Of a DNA stretch of 16,244 nt, positions 7,701-16,205 are shown in pieces. This DNA is from CAIRNS01 sp049508565. GTDB lineage: Bacteria > Elusimicrobiota > Endomicrobiia > Endomicrobiales > CAIRNS01. The notes beneath the pieces are model-generated. The model was not told the DNA's origin, did not search any database, and worked only from the letters and a program-made list of their open reading frames with translations. Location of the stretch: contig JBELAT010000032.1 in the NCBI GenBank assembly GCA_049508565.1, positions 1 to 16,244 on the forward strand. Reading direction: 5' to 3'. The translations under genes and the position numbers were made by a program. The stretch's first letter is position 1; each line of letters opens with the position of its first letter.

Positions 7701-10700
7701 ATGAGCCATTGCAGGAAGCTCATTGCGGTCATCACGGCACTCTGTTTTTTGTTCTCATTTATCTGTGCGCCGGCACTCGAGGCAGCACTGGAAATGCTGC
7801 AGACAACCCACCCGGCCATCGCAGTACCCAATACTGAACAATTGCTTATCCCGGCCAGTATCGGCAGCATAACCTGTTCAAAAGACTTCAAAAGCGCCTT
7901 TTCCGTCATAACCATCCAGGACCTGCACTGTAACCCCGAAGTCCAGAAAAACATCACTAAAATCCTTGAAACGCTCGATGAAAAATACGGCCTCAAAAAC
8001 GTCTACGTTGAAGGCGGGTTCGGCGACGTTGACACCTCCTGGCTGGCACGGCTGCCCAACACAAAAATCAAAAACAAGATCGCCCAGGCCCTGATCGATT
8101 CAGGACGCCTTACCGGCAGCGAGTATTACTCCATCACCACCGGCAAACCGCACCTCCTCAAAGGCCTTGAAGATGAGAAGCTCCATACGCAAAACATTAT
8201 CAGGCTCGGCAGGATCCTGGGCCAGAACACGTCCTTTACAGAAACAACCGCTAAACTCGATGACGATATAGCGCTGCTCAAAGCACGCTATCTTACCCAC
8301 AAGAACAATAAGCTCAACACCCTCATCAAAGACTACCGGGACCACACGATTACAACCCAGAAGTACTATAAACGGATCAAACACTACATTGACACGATCA
8401 ATGACCAGCCGGACACCTACAACGCCCTGTTTAAGATCCGGATGTCGAACTATCCCAACACCGCCGCCTATCTTGACCTGCTTGAGCTCAACACACGGCT
8501 TGACTCCCCGCGCATCACCCGGGAGCTGCAAACCTTGATGCAGCAGTTGCGAACGAAGCTGCCCTACAGCGCGTATACCGCCATAGTCAAACAAACGGAT
8601 AATTTCAGTAAGACTGATACACTCTACGACATGCTTGACCGGATAGCCAGAGAACAGAAAATAGATCTATCAAGAAACTATCCTGACCTTAACCGTTTCT
8701 TTACCTACCTTGAAAAACGAAAAGCTGTCAACCCGGTCCAGCTGATCCAGGAGGAAAAGCTGCTCATCGAGGAGCTGCGCATCGCGCTCTCAAGCGACAT
8801 CAACGAAGTAGAAGTGTCTTTCCTTGCGGACTTTTACGATACGTTCAAGGATTATCTGTTCAACAAACTCTCAGCCAACGATTACGAGTATTTCGTTTCC
8901 CGGTTCGACAAGTTCAAAACGATCTGGGCGAAATATACCTATACCAACCATCTCAAAGACCTTGAAGCGCAGTTCCCAGTGCTTGATGAGTACTACAAGG
9001 TCAACAACGACCGTACCAACAGCTTTGTTGAGAACATCCTTAAAGACAACTCGCACAGCGTCATCGTTATGATCACCGGCGGATTTCACTCAGAGGGTCT
9101 TCAAAAACTCCTTGAAGACCGCAAAATATCTTATAGCACCATCACCCCGAACATCGTCAATGATACCGCCGGTTCAGCCAGCGTCTATCAGGAAATAATC
9201 AAAGAGGAAGCGGCCGTATTTTCCCGCCAGGCGTTATCGCACCGGCTCTACACCCAGATGGCGCCTGAGATGTGGCCTACACTCAACGGGATGATCCTGG
9301 GGTTTAGTACGGGAGAATACATCGAAGTCTCAAGCGATGGAAAGAAAATCACAATCGTTGAGAAGCAGAGATCGGAAATTGCGTCTACTATACAAAAACC
9401 ATCGATTGCATTAGACATAGAGAAAGCGGCTCGCTACGGCGCTCAAAGCGCTGCTCATGATGCTCTAGAGCAGTTAGATGTAGTGTTTAATATGCTTGTT
9501 GTTGATGATCTGGTACCGGTTATGGGAATGCTGTACTTCCTGGCACGAAACGGAATGCTCAGCGGCAATGAAATGAGCTATCCCGTGTACAAAAGCGGTG
9601 AAAAAACAAAAACAGACATCCTTACGTTTCTGGCCCAGACTATTGATAAGGTCGTAGATATGAACGTCTTTACCGAGTTTCCCGATTTCGCGCAAGATGC
9701 TCTGCTTGATCATGTCACGATGCTTCAGACTCTCGACAAAACGACACCCGATTATATTAAGGCAGTTGATGATTTATATGCATTGCTTATCAGGTTAAAC
9801 GGCATGTTCGAATCCCGAAAAACACCTGGGGCGGCAGACGTTTCAGCAGTCACCCCAGAGAGCGCTCCATTAGCGACTCATGATACCTTCAACGGTGAAT
9901 TGAGGATGCCGTTCACCCAGGCACGAGAAATCATTGAAGATGCAGTATTTGCCGCTGTGGGAAAAGCGATTAATGCAAAGGCAATCGCGGCCATTGCGCG
10001 AGCGGTAACAAAAGTCGTCAGGGAACAATTGAAAGATAATGGAAACCCGGTCAGCACCACCACAATGGACAATGCGGCTTTTAGCAGCGTATTCCCCGAT
10101 TTAGGCCGTTTCGTTTCAGAAATAACCATCGAGACCTACCCCGGCGTAAACGGGTTCATTAAAACCAGGTCCGGGCTGGGCTTTTCGGAGGTAGTATCGT
10201 ACAGGGGCAAACAAAACGCCAAACAACTGACGATTCGGGTTGCGGCCGGCCATGAAAATGTCGTGACGACAATCGCCGCACATGAATTGAGACAATATCT
10301 TGCGTTACACGTCAAATCCTCGCCGTATTATACTGCATTTAACGAGTATCTTAACGAACGCGGATTAGTCAGAGGCAGCCGGAGCAGGGCAACGAAATTA
10401 GATAACACAGCAAGAGCATACGTACAGGGCGATGGAGACTATCTCTATGAACTCTGGCACGACTACGTTTCAGTACATAATTCTATGAACGCCGAGGACA
10501 CTGCTGACGCTCAACTTATCGAAACACTTGAAACGCGGTTGAACGAAATGCCCGTACCGGTATCACGCCTTGCTGAACTGCTCCCGATATCTTCATTGGT
10601 GTCGACTCCTGCACAAGTGCTTACCGTATCTCAGATAATTGATATGGTCAAAATCGATGCCGAAACGGTGAGACAATCGCTTTACTTAGACACTGATACC

Positions 10701-13700
10701 CCTGATACCCTCAGACCACTGCTTCTCAGAGATCTCGTCCATGCCCCTCTGCTTCTAAGATACGGGATTGCCATAACAAAAACAACGCTCAGAGCTAATC
10801 CTGAAACGCTGTACTGGCGTCAAAGCATCCTTACCTTACTGGGAATCACCAATCCGACTGTGACCGAACTCACCAATAAGCAGAAATTCTTGAGTAAAGT
10901 TACAGACGCGTATTTTGATCTTTTAGCGCGTGAAGACGCAACCATTGATAAAACTGATGTCAGGAAACTCATCAATGGACTCTATGGAGATTTCGATAAA
11001 TTGATCGGGTTGCCATTATTGTTTAGAAACGGCACACAATTAGCTGATAATAAAGCACTGAAATTAAATAAAGAAACCACAAAAAAACTAATGCTTTATT
11101 TCAAAAACATGCGAACAAAAGTGACTCCGCCGATAGCTAAGAGGATCGTCATTAGATTCCATTTCAACAAAATGATTCCAACGATCGCAATAGAAACGGT
11201 ATCTGACGCGCCGGGAAAAGCAATTAACGATTCCCGTATCATAAGAATCTGGACAATGCTCGTGGCTGTTTTAGTTATCGCACTTGTCTCTATTGGCATA
11301 GCAGCCGTTTCAAACGCCTCACCAAGCGCCCCGAGCGTGGCAAACTATCCTTATTCTTCGAATCTACGCGTGCCCATGCCCCAAACGATTCTACCTCACA
11401 ACTATGTATTGCATGAAGAACCTACTGTAAACGATTCTCACGTGAGAAGGGATGAAACGCAAGGTGCGGTCCCTGTAAAAAAAGTGAAAGTGAAAGAAAA
11501 GACGGAGCATAAACCTCCCACCGCAGCTGCGTCAAGATCGACCGGTGACGACACTCTCAATTATGCAACCATCATCTCGCGTGAAAAAGCGGCAGAAGAA
11601 AAAGCAGCTCAAGAAGCACAAGAAGCACGAGCTGCGAAAGCCGCGCAAGCTGAAGATGCACGGACGCAAGTAACAGATTTGTTAGCATCACGCGGATTTA
11701 CCATAGAATCAGTCGGGTACGTAAATCTTCAGGCAATAACCGATTTGCTTCTGCATAATGGCGGAAGCGTGGATCAAAACGCCGGTGCGATAGCAAATAT
11801 ACTGAGGCTTTCAGGAGTACACGTACGGACCACATCATATAACCCCTATCTTGCGAAAAATGACCCGGCTGAAGGAATCAACACAACACCGGCAAATGTA
11901 GAAAAAATGCAACAAGACATTGTTCCTACAGTCAGTCAAGGACTCAACTATAACCCAGCCATAATCGTTGTTCAGTACCCTGATGGGAGTCAGAAATGGC
12001 ACATTAACCCCGGCGGAGATATTGCCATCGATACGAACATGATCGAGCCGGGCAGTTGGGTGATGTTGACATTTTATGATCCCAACAATAATCCTATTGT
12101 TTTCATGACCAAAGGCAACGACACCGGTAGCGCTATTAACGGGGATCATGTTGACGTGAGTTATGCGGTGGTCTCCTCGTGGTACTTTGAACACCACCCC
12201 AACGGTCCTTGGAATACTTCGAGCATATTTAGTGGCCTTGATGGCGTAGGTCAAATGCCTGGCGGAGTAGGTGGCGCACAGAACGATGGATATATATACT
12301 ATAAAATTTCAGCTATAGTGCTTGGCCTTTTCACGATTGGATCACTTTTTGCAGCAATAGCAACCCACGCTTTACCCATTGCCATGCCGTTTTCGCTGGT
12401 GACATATGCGGTATTAATTGCTTCATTTCTGTCCGCCACAACGTTCGGACTCGGTTGGATCATCTCATTATCGGTTGCTAAGGCGGGTAAGACAAAAAGA
12501 GGTATGGACGATGAGCTCAACAACATACTGAAAAAGAGTCTTGGCGAAATCACACCACATATTCTGACTACCAAGGAAGGCATGGATCAGAAAAAGTTTA
12601 AAAATCGGTTTAACACCTCCAGCTGGGTGGCGGGTGAAGGTGTCTATGTAAACGCAGGATGGTTAACTAAATCTGGCACAATCATGACAGCTCTTAAGAA
12701 ATTCTATATTCCCATAATGGTCAAACACGAACTCAGCCATGCTGACGGGCACGGCGAAGTTACTGCCTATGCTGTAATGCCATGGACTTTTATGAAGGGG
12801 GTAGCAAGCATCAGTGCAGCCATCATTTTATTTGCCAATACTTATATTGTTCATCTGTTTCAAAACACAGCATTAGCCGTGACCTCTCAGATACGTCATA
12901 TGATTACGTTCATCCGCAACAGCATCTACGGCATCAAAACGACTGATCCATTGAGAGTTATTGTTTCACAAAATGCGACAGGCATAGAAACTGATATACA
13001 AACAGCTCTGGAGCAAGACTATGTAACAGTAATAGTGCAACAAGTCCCTCAGGAAGAAGGAAAAGATTATCAGTATCAGAAAGCAGGCGCAAAAGATACG
13101 TGGGCTAAAACAGAGACAATTGGCGATAAAACGGTTACACACATATACATTGCTGTCGCCGAAGGTGAAACCTTTGCAAATAAAGCTGCTGAGTATATCC
13201 GTTCGCTCGGCAAACCGGAATCCGCTTATGCGATCATGGAAGGAACTACACGGTCATTGAAAGCGCTTAAAGAAATTACAGGTGCAAATCTTAATGGACA
13301 TGATCTGATGGTGCTCAATTTAGATGCTGACGAGTTACCATTGTCAAAAGAACAGAGCCGGGGGCTCCTGGTAAAACAAAACGGATCCCCCGTTGCCGAG
13401 TGGCCGATTGAAAAAGCCAATCTCGGTGCTCAGCGGATTGCCACCGCTCCGGAGATAGGGTTCTTGACCCGGTGGTCAAACAAATTATTGAAAATAACCC
13501 GTTTTAACCGGTCCCTCTTGTTTACCGTTGAGGATATTGGGAAAGCAGGCAAAAACAATATCGAGACTCTCCAAAGCAGAGGAGCGAAGGTGTATGTGAT
13601 GTACACCGAAATCGATGAGAGTAAAGCAAAAACAGTGATCAAGGACTTTGGTCTCGACGGTATTGTCTTTACAAACCCCAAGGCTGAGGTATCAACATTT

Positions 13701-14678
13701 GCAGCTGAGCACAAAGATCTTATGGTTGCAGGAGCGACTGTAAGTGGCACGGACGCTCAGGCACGACCATATATAACCATAAACCTTAATGAACAAAATG
13801 AACAAAATATTGAGCAACAGATAAAAAACATACCAGCCAACGCCGTAGTGCGGATCCAGTTGGCACGCTCTGAGAAAAATAAAGACCGGATTGTTTTACT
13901 CGGCAATCTCTCCCCCTCGCATCTGGTTATATTTGAAAGCGAAAGATTCTGGGAAGAGAGCATGTCCCGGGACATAACCCAGATCATGTTGTTCGGCGTA
14001 AACGTGCTGGAGCTCTTACATTTAACACCTAAAACACCGGAAGAAATCAATAAAGTTATGCGCACGGAAGCATATGCGCTGGGGATCGGCACATTCGAAA
14101 AATACGACAATGCAGACGAGTTGCAAGCGGATGGTAAAAAAGTGCTCTCAGGAATTGTCGATGCCAAGAACCTTACTGGTTTTACCCGCAACCAAAACTT
14201 CTTTAAGGCAATAGCGCTGCGTGCCCTTGAGCTGGGCGACGCACAACAACGCGCGGCGTATCTTACTGCTGTGTTCGAACGATTGCAGGAACGTAATGAG
14301 CGGGCTGAAGCCGGGAGATTCGGTGATCTTGAAGACATTACTACTGAAATGAAGCTTGGAGAGCTGATACACGCAAGAAACAATCAGGATAAGCACATTC
14401 AAAGACAACAGCCTGACGCGACAGTCATGGCTACATTTAAACAAAATGCAGACACCGTAAGGGGTTCATTGCAACTCAAGCTTGATCTATACAAGCAATT
14501 AAAGAGACAAGAAGCAGTATTAGAAGGCAATGATTCTCAAGCACAGCAAAAGGCTCTCAGCACCATGATAGAACTTCTCAAACTCTATGCCGGAGAAACG
14601 ATTCGCGTCAACTACGATGGATCAGGCACCGCGCCAGTGTCCACAGACTCGACCAAGGCCATTCTTGAAGCCGCGTAA
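7701..14678 (+). CDS. Giant protein B: EreA/ChaN-like N-terminal module plus membrane HEXXH metalloprotease-like domain
   Basis: The protein has about 2325 residues and belongs to no named family I recognise. ATG 7701 is preferred because AAGG (7688-7691) sits nine bases upstream; a GTG at 7692 would add three residues. Residues 1-30 are signal-like ('LIAVITALCFLFSFICAPA', then 'LEAALE'). Residues about 45-500 repeat the giant gene A module: 'IQDLHCNPEVQKNI' (H76), 'YVEGGFG' (E104), 'LTGSEYYSI', 'GLEDEKLHTQNIIRLGRIL', 'TGGFHSEGLQKLL' (H463) and 'ITPNI'. Further domains are: a region with 'AAHELRQYLALH' (H861); a membrane helix at about 1182-1207; a Lys/Pro stretch, then an Ala/Glu/Lys-rich coil at about 1292-1325; a beta-rich stretch; helices at about 1537-1597; 'KHELSHADGHGE' (H1676, E1677, H1680) beside another helix; and an alpha/beta C-terminal domain. 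It ends 'KAILEAA'. The reading frame is intact. It is paralogous to giant gene A only in the N-terminal module and possibly the C-terminal domain. Confidence 0.9.
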   Translation: MSHCRKLIAVITALCFLFSFICAPALEAALEMLQTTHPAIAVPNTEQLLIPASIGSITCSKDFKSAFSVITIQDLHCNPEVQKNITKILETLDEKYGLKNVYVEGGFGDVDTSWLARLPNTKIKNKIAQALIDSGRLTGSEYYSITTGKPHLLKGLEDEKLHTQNIIRLGRILGQNTSFTETTAKLDDDIALLKARYLTHKNNKLNTLIKDYRDHTITTQKYYKRIKHYIDTINDQPDTYNALFKIRMSNYPNTAAYLDLLELNTRLDSPRITRELQTLMQQLRTKLPYSAYTAIVKQTDNFSKTDTLYDMLDRIAREQKIDLSRNYPDLNRFFTYLEKRKAVNPVQLIQEEKLLIEELRIALSSDINEVEVSFLADFYDTFKDYLFNKLSANDYEYFVSRFDKFKTIWAKYTYTNHLKDLEAQFPVLDEYYKVNNDRTNSFVENILKDNSHSVIVMITGGFHSEGLQKLLEDRKISYSTITPNIVNDTAGSASVYQEIIKEEAAVFSRQALSHRLYTQMAPEMWPTLNGMILGFSTGEYIEVSSDGKKITIVEKQRSEIASTIQKPSIALDIEKAARYGAQSAAHDALEQLDVVFNMLVVDDLVPVMGMLYFLARNGMLSGNEMSYPVYKSGEKTKTDILTFLAQTIDKVVDMNVFTEFPDFAQDALLDHVTMLQTLDKTTPDYIKAVDDLYALLIRLNGMFESRKTPGAADVSAVTPESAPLATHDTFNGELRMPFTQAREIIEDAVFAAVGKAINAKAIAAIARAVTKVVREQLKDNGNPVSTTTMDNAAFSSVFPDLGRFVSEITIETYPGVNGFIKTRSGLGFSEVVSYRGKQNAKQLTIRVAAGHENVVTTIAAHELRQYLALHVKSSPYYTAFNEYLNERGLVRGSRSRATKLDNTARAYVQGDGDYLYELWHDYVSVHNSMNAEDTADAQLIETLETRLNEMPVPVSRLAELLPISSLVSTPAQVLTVSQIIDMVKIDAETVRQSLYLDTDTPDTLRPLLLRDLVHAPLLLRYGIAITKTTLRANPETLYWRQSILTLLGITNPTVTELTNKQKFLSKVTDAYFDLLAREDATIDKTDVRKLINGLYGDFDKLIGLPLLFRNGTQLADNKALKLNKETTKKLMLYFKNMRTKVTPPIAKRIVIRFHFNKMIPTIAIETVSDAPGKAINDSRIIRIWTMLVAVLVIALVSIGIAAVSNASPSAPSVANYPYSSNLRVPMPQTILPHNYVLHEEPTVNDSHVRRDETQGAVPVKKVKVKEKTEHKPPTAAASRSTGDDTLNYATIISREKAAEEKAAQEAQEARAAKAAQAEDARTQVTDLLASRGFTIESVGYVNLQAITDLLLHNGGSVDQNAGAIANILRLSGVHVRTTSYNPYLAKNDPAEGINTTPANVEKMQQDIVPTVSQGLNYNPAIIVVQYPDGSQKWHINPGGDIAIDTNMIEPGSWVMLTFYDPNNNPIVFMTKGNDTGSAINGDHVDVSYAVVSSWYFEHHPNGPWNTSSIFSGLDGVGQMPGGVGGAQNDGYIYYKISAIVLGLFTIGSLFAAIATHALPIAMPFSLVTYAVLIASFLSATTFGLGWIISLSVAKAGKTKRGMDDELNNILKKSLGEITPHILTTKEGMDQKKFKNRFNTSSWVAGEGVYVNAGWLTKSGTIMTALKKFYIPIMVKHELSHADGHGEVTAYAVMPWTFMKGVASISAAIILFANTYIVHLFQNTALAVTSQIRHMITFIRNSIYGIKTTDPLRVIVSQNATGIETDIQTALEQDYVTVIVQQVPQEEGKDYQYQKAGAKDTWAKTETIGDKTVTHIYIAVAEGETFANKAAEYIRSLGKPESAYAIMEGTTRSLKALKEITGANLNGHDLMVLNLDADELPLSKEQSRGLLVKQNGSPVAEWPIEKANLGAQRIATAPEIGFLTRWSNKLLKITRFNRSLLFTVEDIGKAGKNNIETLQSRGAKVYVMYTEIDESKAKTVIKDFGLDGIVFTNPKAEVSTFAAEHKDLMVAGATVSGTDAQARPYITINLNEQNEQNIEQQIKNIPANAVVRIQLARSEKNKDRIVLLGNLSPSHLVIFESERFWEESMSRDITQIMLFGVNVLELLHLTPKTPEEINKVMRTEAYALGIGTFEKYDNADELQADGKKVLSGIVDAKNLTGFTRNQNFFKAIALRALELGDAQQRAAYLTAVFERLQERNERAEAGRFGDLEDITTEMKLGELIHARNNQDKHIQRQQPDATVMATFKQNADTVRGSLQLKLDLYKQLKRQEAVLEGNDSQAQQKALSTMIELLKLYAGETIRVNYDGSGTAPVSTDSTKAILEAA
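11574..11673 (+). other. Ala/Glu/Lys-rich TolA-like coil within giant gene B
   Basis: Residues about 1292-1325 read as 'REKAAEEKAAQEAQEARAAK' and continue in the same style. Together with the preceding Lys/Val/Pro stretch ('VPVKKVKVKEKTEHKPP') and a membrane helix at about 1182-1207, this resembles the anchor-plus-spacer design of TonB and TolA. Low-complexity sequence makes homology unprovable, so the inference is an extended linker or helix. Confidence 0.5.
12600..12870 (+). other. HEXXH metalloprotease-like site within giant gene B
   Basis: 'KHELSHADGHGE' gives a zinc-binding HEXXH (H1676, E1677, H1680) plus H1684 and E1686 as further candidate ligands. About 40 residues upstream, 'VAGEGVYVNAGWL' recalls the strand preceding the active helix of M48-type peptidases. 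Membrane helices lie on both sides (about 1537-1597 and 1693-1715), as in M48 and M56 membrane proteases. No family can be fixed by eye. A structural role for the motif remains possible. Confidence 0.5.
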
Positions 14679-14783
14679 ACATCTCTCAAACAGAAGGCTT
14701 CAAAAAGAAAATAGCATGCCGTTTTTACCGTTGAATATAAACAATAAAGATATTTATAGTTATCACTACAACAGTACCACCTC
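14679..14783. other. Convergent spacer between giant gene B and the ATPase gene
   Basis: This 105-base AT-rich gap separates two converging genes. I see no stable GC-rich hairpin followed by a T-run on either strand, although a bidirectional terminator would be expected here. GAAGGCTTC at 14692-14700 is palindromic but leaves no loop. Confidence 0.5.
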
Positions 14784-16127
14784 TTATTGAAACGTTTCTC
14801 CACTGATTACTTCTTTGACAAGTCTTTGCATCTGTTCAACCATATAAAGAGGCACTGTAAGGACTTTATCGAAGAAGGATGGATTCTGTTGAGAAAATCG
14901 AATGCCTAAGGGAACCTGCTTCTCATCTATAAATAATCTCAATGATTTAAGCGTGCCAGTTTTGCCAGCCTTGACTTCAACCGGAAATATTGAAGAATCA
15001 ACTACAACCACAAAATCCACTTCTGCCGAACTACCTTTTTTATCGCGAGCCCAGAAAAAAAGATTATGTTCCAGATAACTATCGACATGAGCGATCAGCT
15101 CCTGTCCTATAAACTGCTCAGCAACGGCACCCGCATTAACCTGGATAAAATCGTTCGTGACCAGTAGTTGTTTTTGCAGGCCGCATGCATTCTGCATAAG
15201 ACCGATGTCGAGAAAATTAAGCTTAAATTTTGCTTCATTTGTCTGAGCACCCAGGGGAAGCCCCGATGCTGCAGTGGCAAATATCGGATGAATGATACCT
15301 GCCAATTTCAGGAGATTTAATGCATTTTTTAAGTCCTTCGACTTAGCTTCAGGATCAATATGTGAATACTTGAGACGGTTCCCAACAAGCCTCGGCGCTT
15401 CATCAAATACTTTTCGAAGATGATTGTGTTCTGATCTCTTAGCGTATTTCCCAAAATCACTCCGATATGTTTGCAATAAAGAATTCTGTAATCGCTGACA
15501 GTTTACGTAGCTTTTGGTATCAAGGTATTCTTTAACTACTGCCGGCATGCCACCAACGATCCAGTATACCCGCAATAGCTCGATGAGTTTATGATGTATT
15601 GCATCTTCAATATCACTGTTGATATGTATTGCACCTAAATAATTCCGCAGGTTCCCATTACCGGATACGCTCAAGAACTCGCCAAATGAAAGCGGCTCCA
15701 GATACATAAACTGAACTCTTCCAACCGGCATCCGGAAATCGGGGCTATTAAGAGTAAACTCCATAAGAGACCCTGCGCCAATAACGGCAAGTTTATTGTA
15801 TTGCTCTTTGAAATAACGCAGAGACATAATTGCGTTTGGGCATTCCTGTATCTCGTCAAGAAAAAGTAATGTTTTTTCAGAATCGATAGTAACACCCATC
15901 AGTATTTGCAATTTGTTAATAATTTCAATTGGGTTGAGTGTTGCAAAACATTGTTTAAGTTCGGGTTGAAATTCAAAGTTCACGACAACTACATTTTCAA
16001 AAGCCTTCTTGCCAAACTCTTCCACACTATAGCTTTTCCCTACCTGTCGTGCCCCACGGAGCAACAAGGGAATTCTTTCACTTTTATTTTTCCAACTCAT
16101 TAGCTCCTGTTCAATATCCCTATTCAT
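14784..16127 (-). CDS. AAA_14/DUF4143 family ATPase
   Basis: The protein has 447 residues from the preferred ATG at 16127. AAGGGG (16134-16139) lies six bases upstream, whereas the ATG at 16133-16131 abuts it, and a start at 16163 would place the ribosome site inside the gene. It has Walker A 'GARQVGKS' (residues 25-32), Walker B 'LLFLDEIQ' (D91, E92), a sensor-like 'VIGAGSLMEF' near 115-124, then 'MYLEPLSFGEFL' and 'YWIVGGMPAVVKEYL', all typical of AAA_14 fused to DUF4143. The C-terminal part carries 'AEVDFVVVV' (E369, D371) and 'FPVEVKAG' (E384, K386), a PD-(D/E)XK-like arrangement seen in this family. Length is normal and all motifs are present. Such ATPases are common, frequently transferred accessory genes whose biological role is poorly defined. 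It is a lone gene, convergent with giant gene B, with repeats in its promoter region suggesting regulation. Confidence 0.92.
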   Translation of the reverse strand: MNRDIEQELMSWKNKSERIPLLLRGARQVGKSYSVEEFGKKAFENVVVVNFEFQPELKQCFATLNPIEIINKLQILMGVTIDSEKTLLFLDEIQECPNAIMSLRYFKEQYNKLAVIGAGSLMEFTLNSPDFRMPVGRVQFMYLEPLSFGEFLSVSGNGNLRNYLGAIHINSDIEDAIHHKLIELLRVYWIVGGMPAVVKEYLDTKSYVNCQRLQNSLLQTYRSDFGKYAKRSEHNHLRKVFDEAPRLVGNRLKYSHIDPEAKSKDLKNALNLLKLAGIIHPIFATAASGLPLGAQTNEAKFKLNFLDIGLMQNACGLQKQLLVTNDFIQVNAGAVAEQFIGQELIAHVDSYLEHNLFFWARDKKGSSAEVDFVVVVDSSIFPVEVKAGKTGTLKSLRLFIDEKQVPLGIRFSQQNPSFFDKVLTVPLYMVEQMQRLVKEVISGETFQ

Positions 16128-16133
16128 GGTCAT

Positions 16134-16139
16134 CCCCTT
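16134..16139 (-). promoter_or_regulatory. Ribosome binding site deciding the ATPase start
   Basis: AAGGGG on the minus strand is followed by six bases and then ATG at 16127. An in-frame ATG two codons earlier begins immediately after the site and is too close. This supports 'MNRDIEQELMSWKN' as the true N-terminus. Confidence 0.7.
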
Positions 16140-16154
16140 AAAAAATAGATGGCA

Positions 16155-16205
16155 ATAATACATGGTTGTTTTATCATATTATTGTACATTATACAAGGTT
16201 GTTTT
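16155..16205 (-). repeat. Two 18-bp direct repeats in the ATPase promoter region
   Basis: On the plus strand, ATAATACATGGTTGTTTT (16155-16172) and ATTATACAAGGTTGTTTT (16188-16205) match at 16 of 18 bases. Their starts are 33 bases apart, about three helical turns. Read on the ATPase strand, each repeat ends in a -10-like hexamer, TATTAT and TATAAT. They are either tandem operator half-sites over the promoter or a duplicated promoter segment. Confidence 0.65.
16188..16193 (-). promoter_or_regulatory. Candidate -10 box of the ATPase gene
   Basis: TATAAT on the minus strand lies 60 bases upstream of the ATG at 16127, inside the outer 18-bp repeat. No TTGACA-like -35 is seen at 17 bases. The surrounding DNA is extremely AT-rich, so chance matches are likely. 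Confidence 0.35.

Noticed and set aside
8100..8594. 164-codon minus-strand open frame opposite giant gene B
   Set aside because: It overlaps the most conserved part of the head module, and the conserved frame is the plus-strand one.
13757..14383. 208-codon minus-strand open frame opposite giant gene B
   Set aside because: It is a Ser/Arg-rich shadow of the well-supported plus-strand frame, with no motif.
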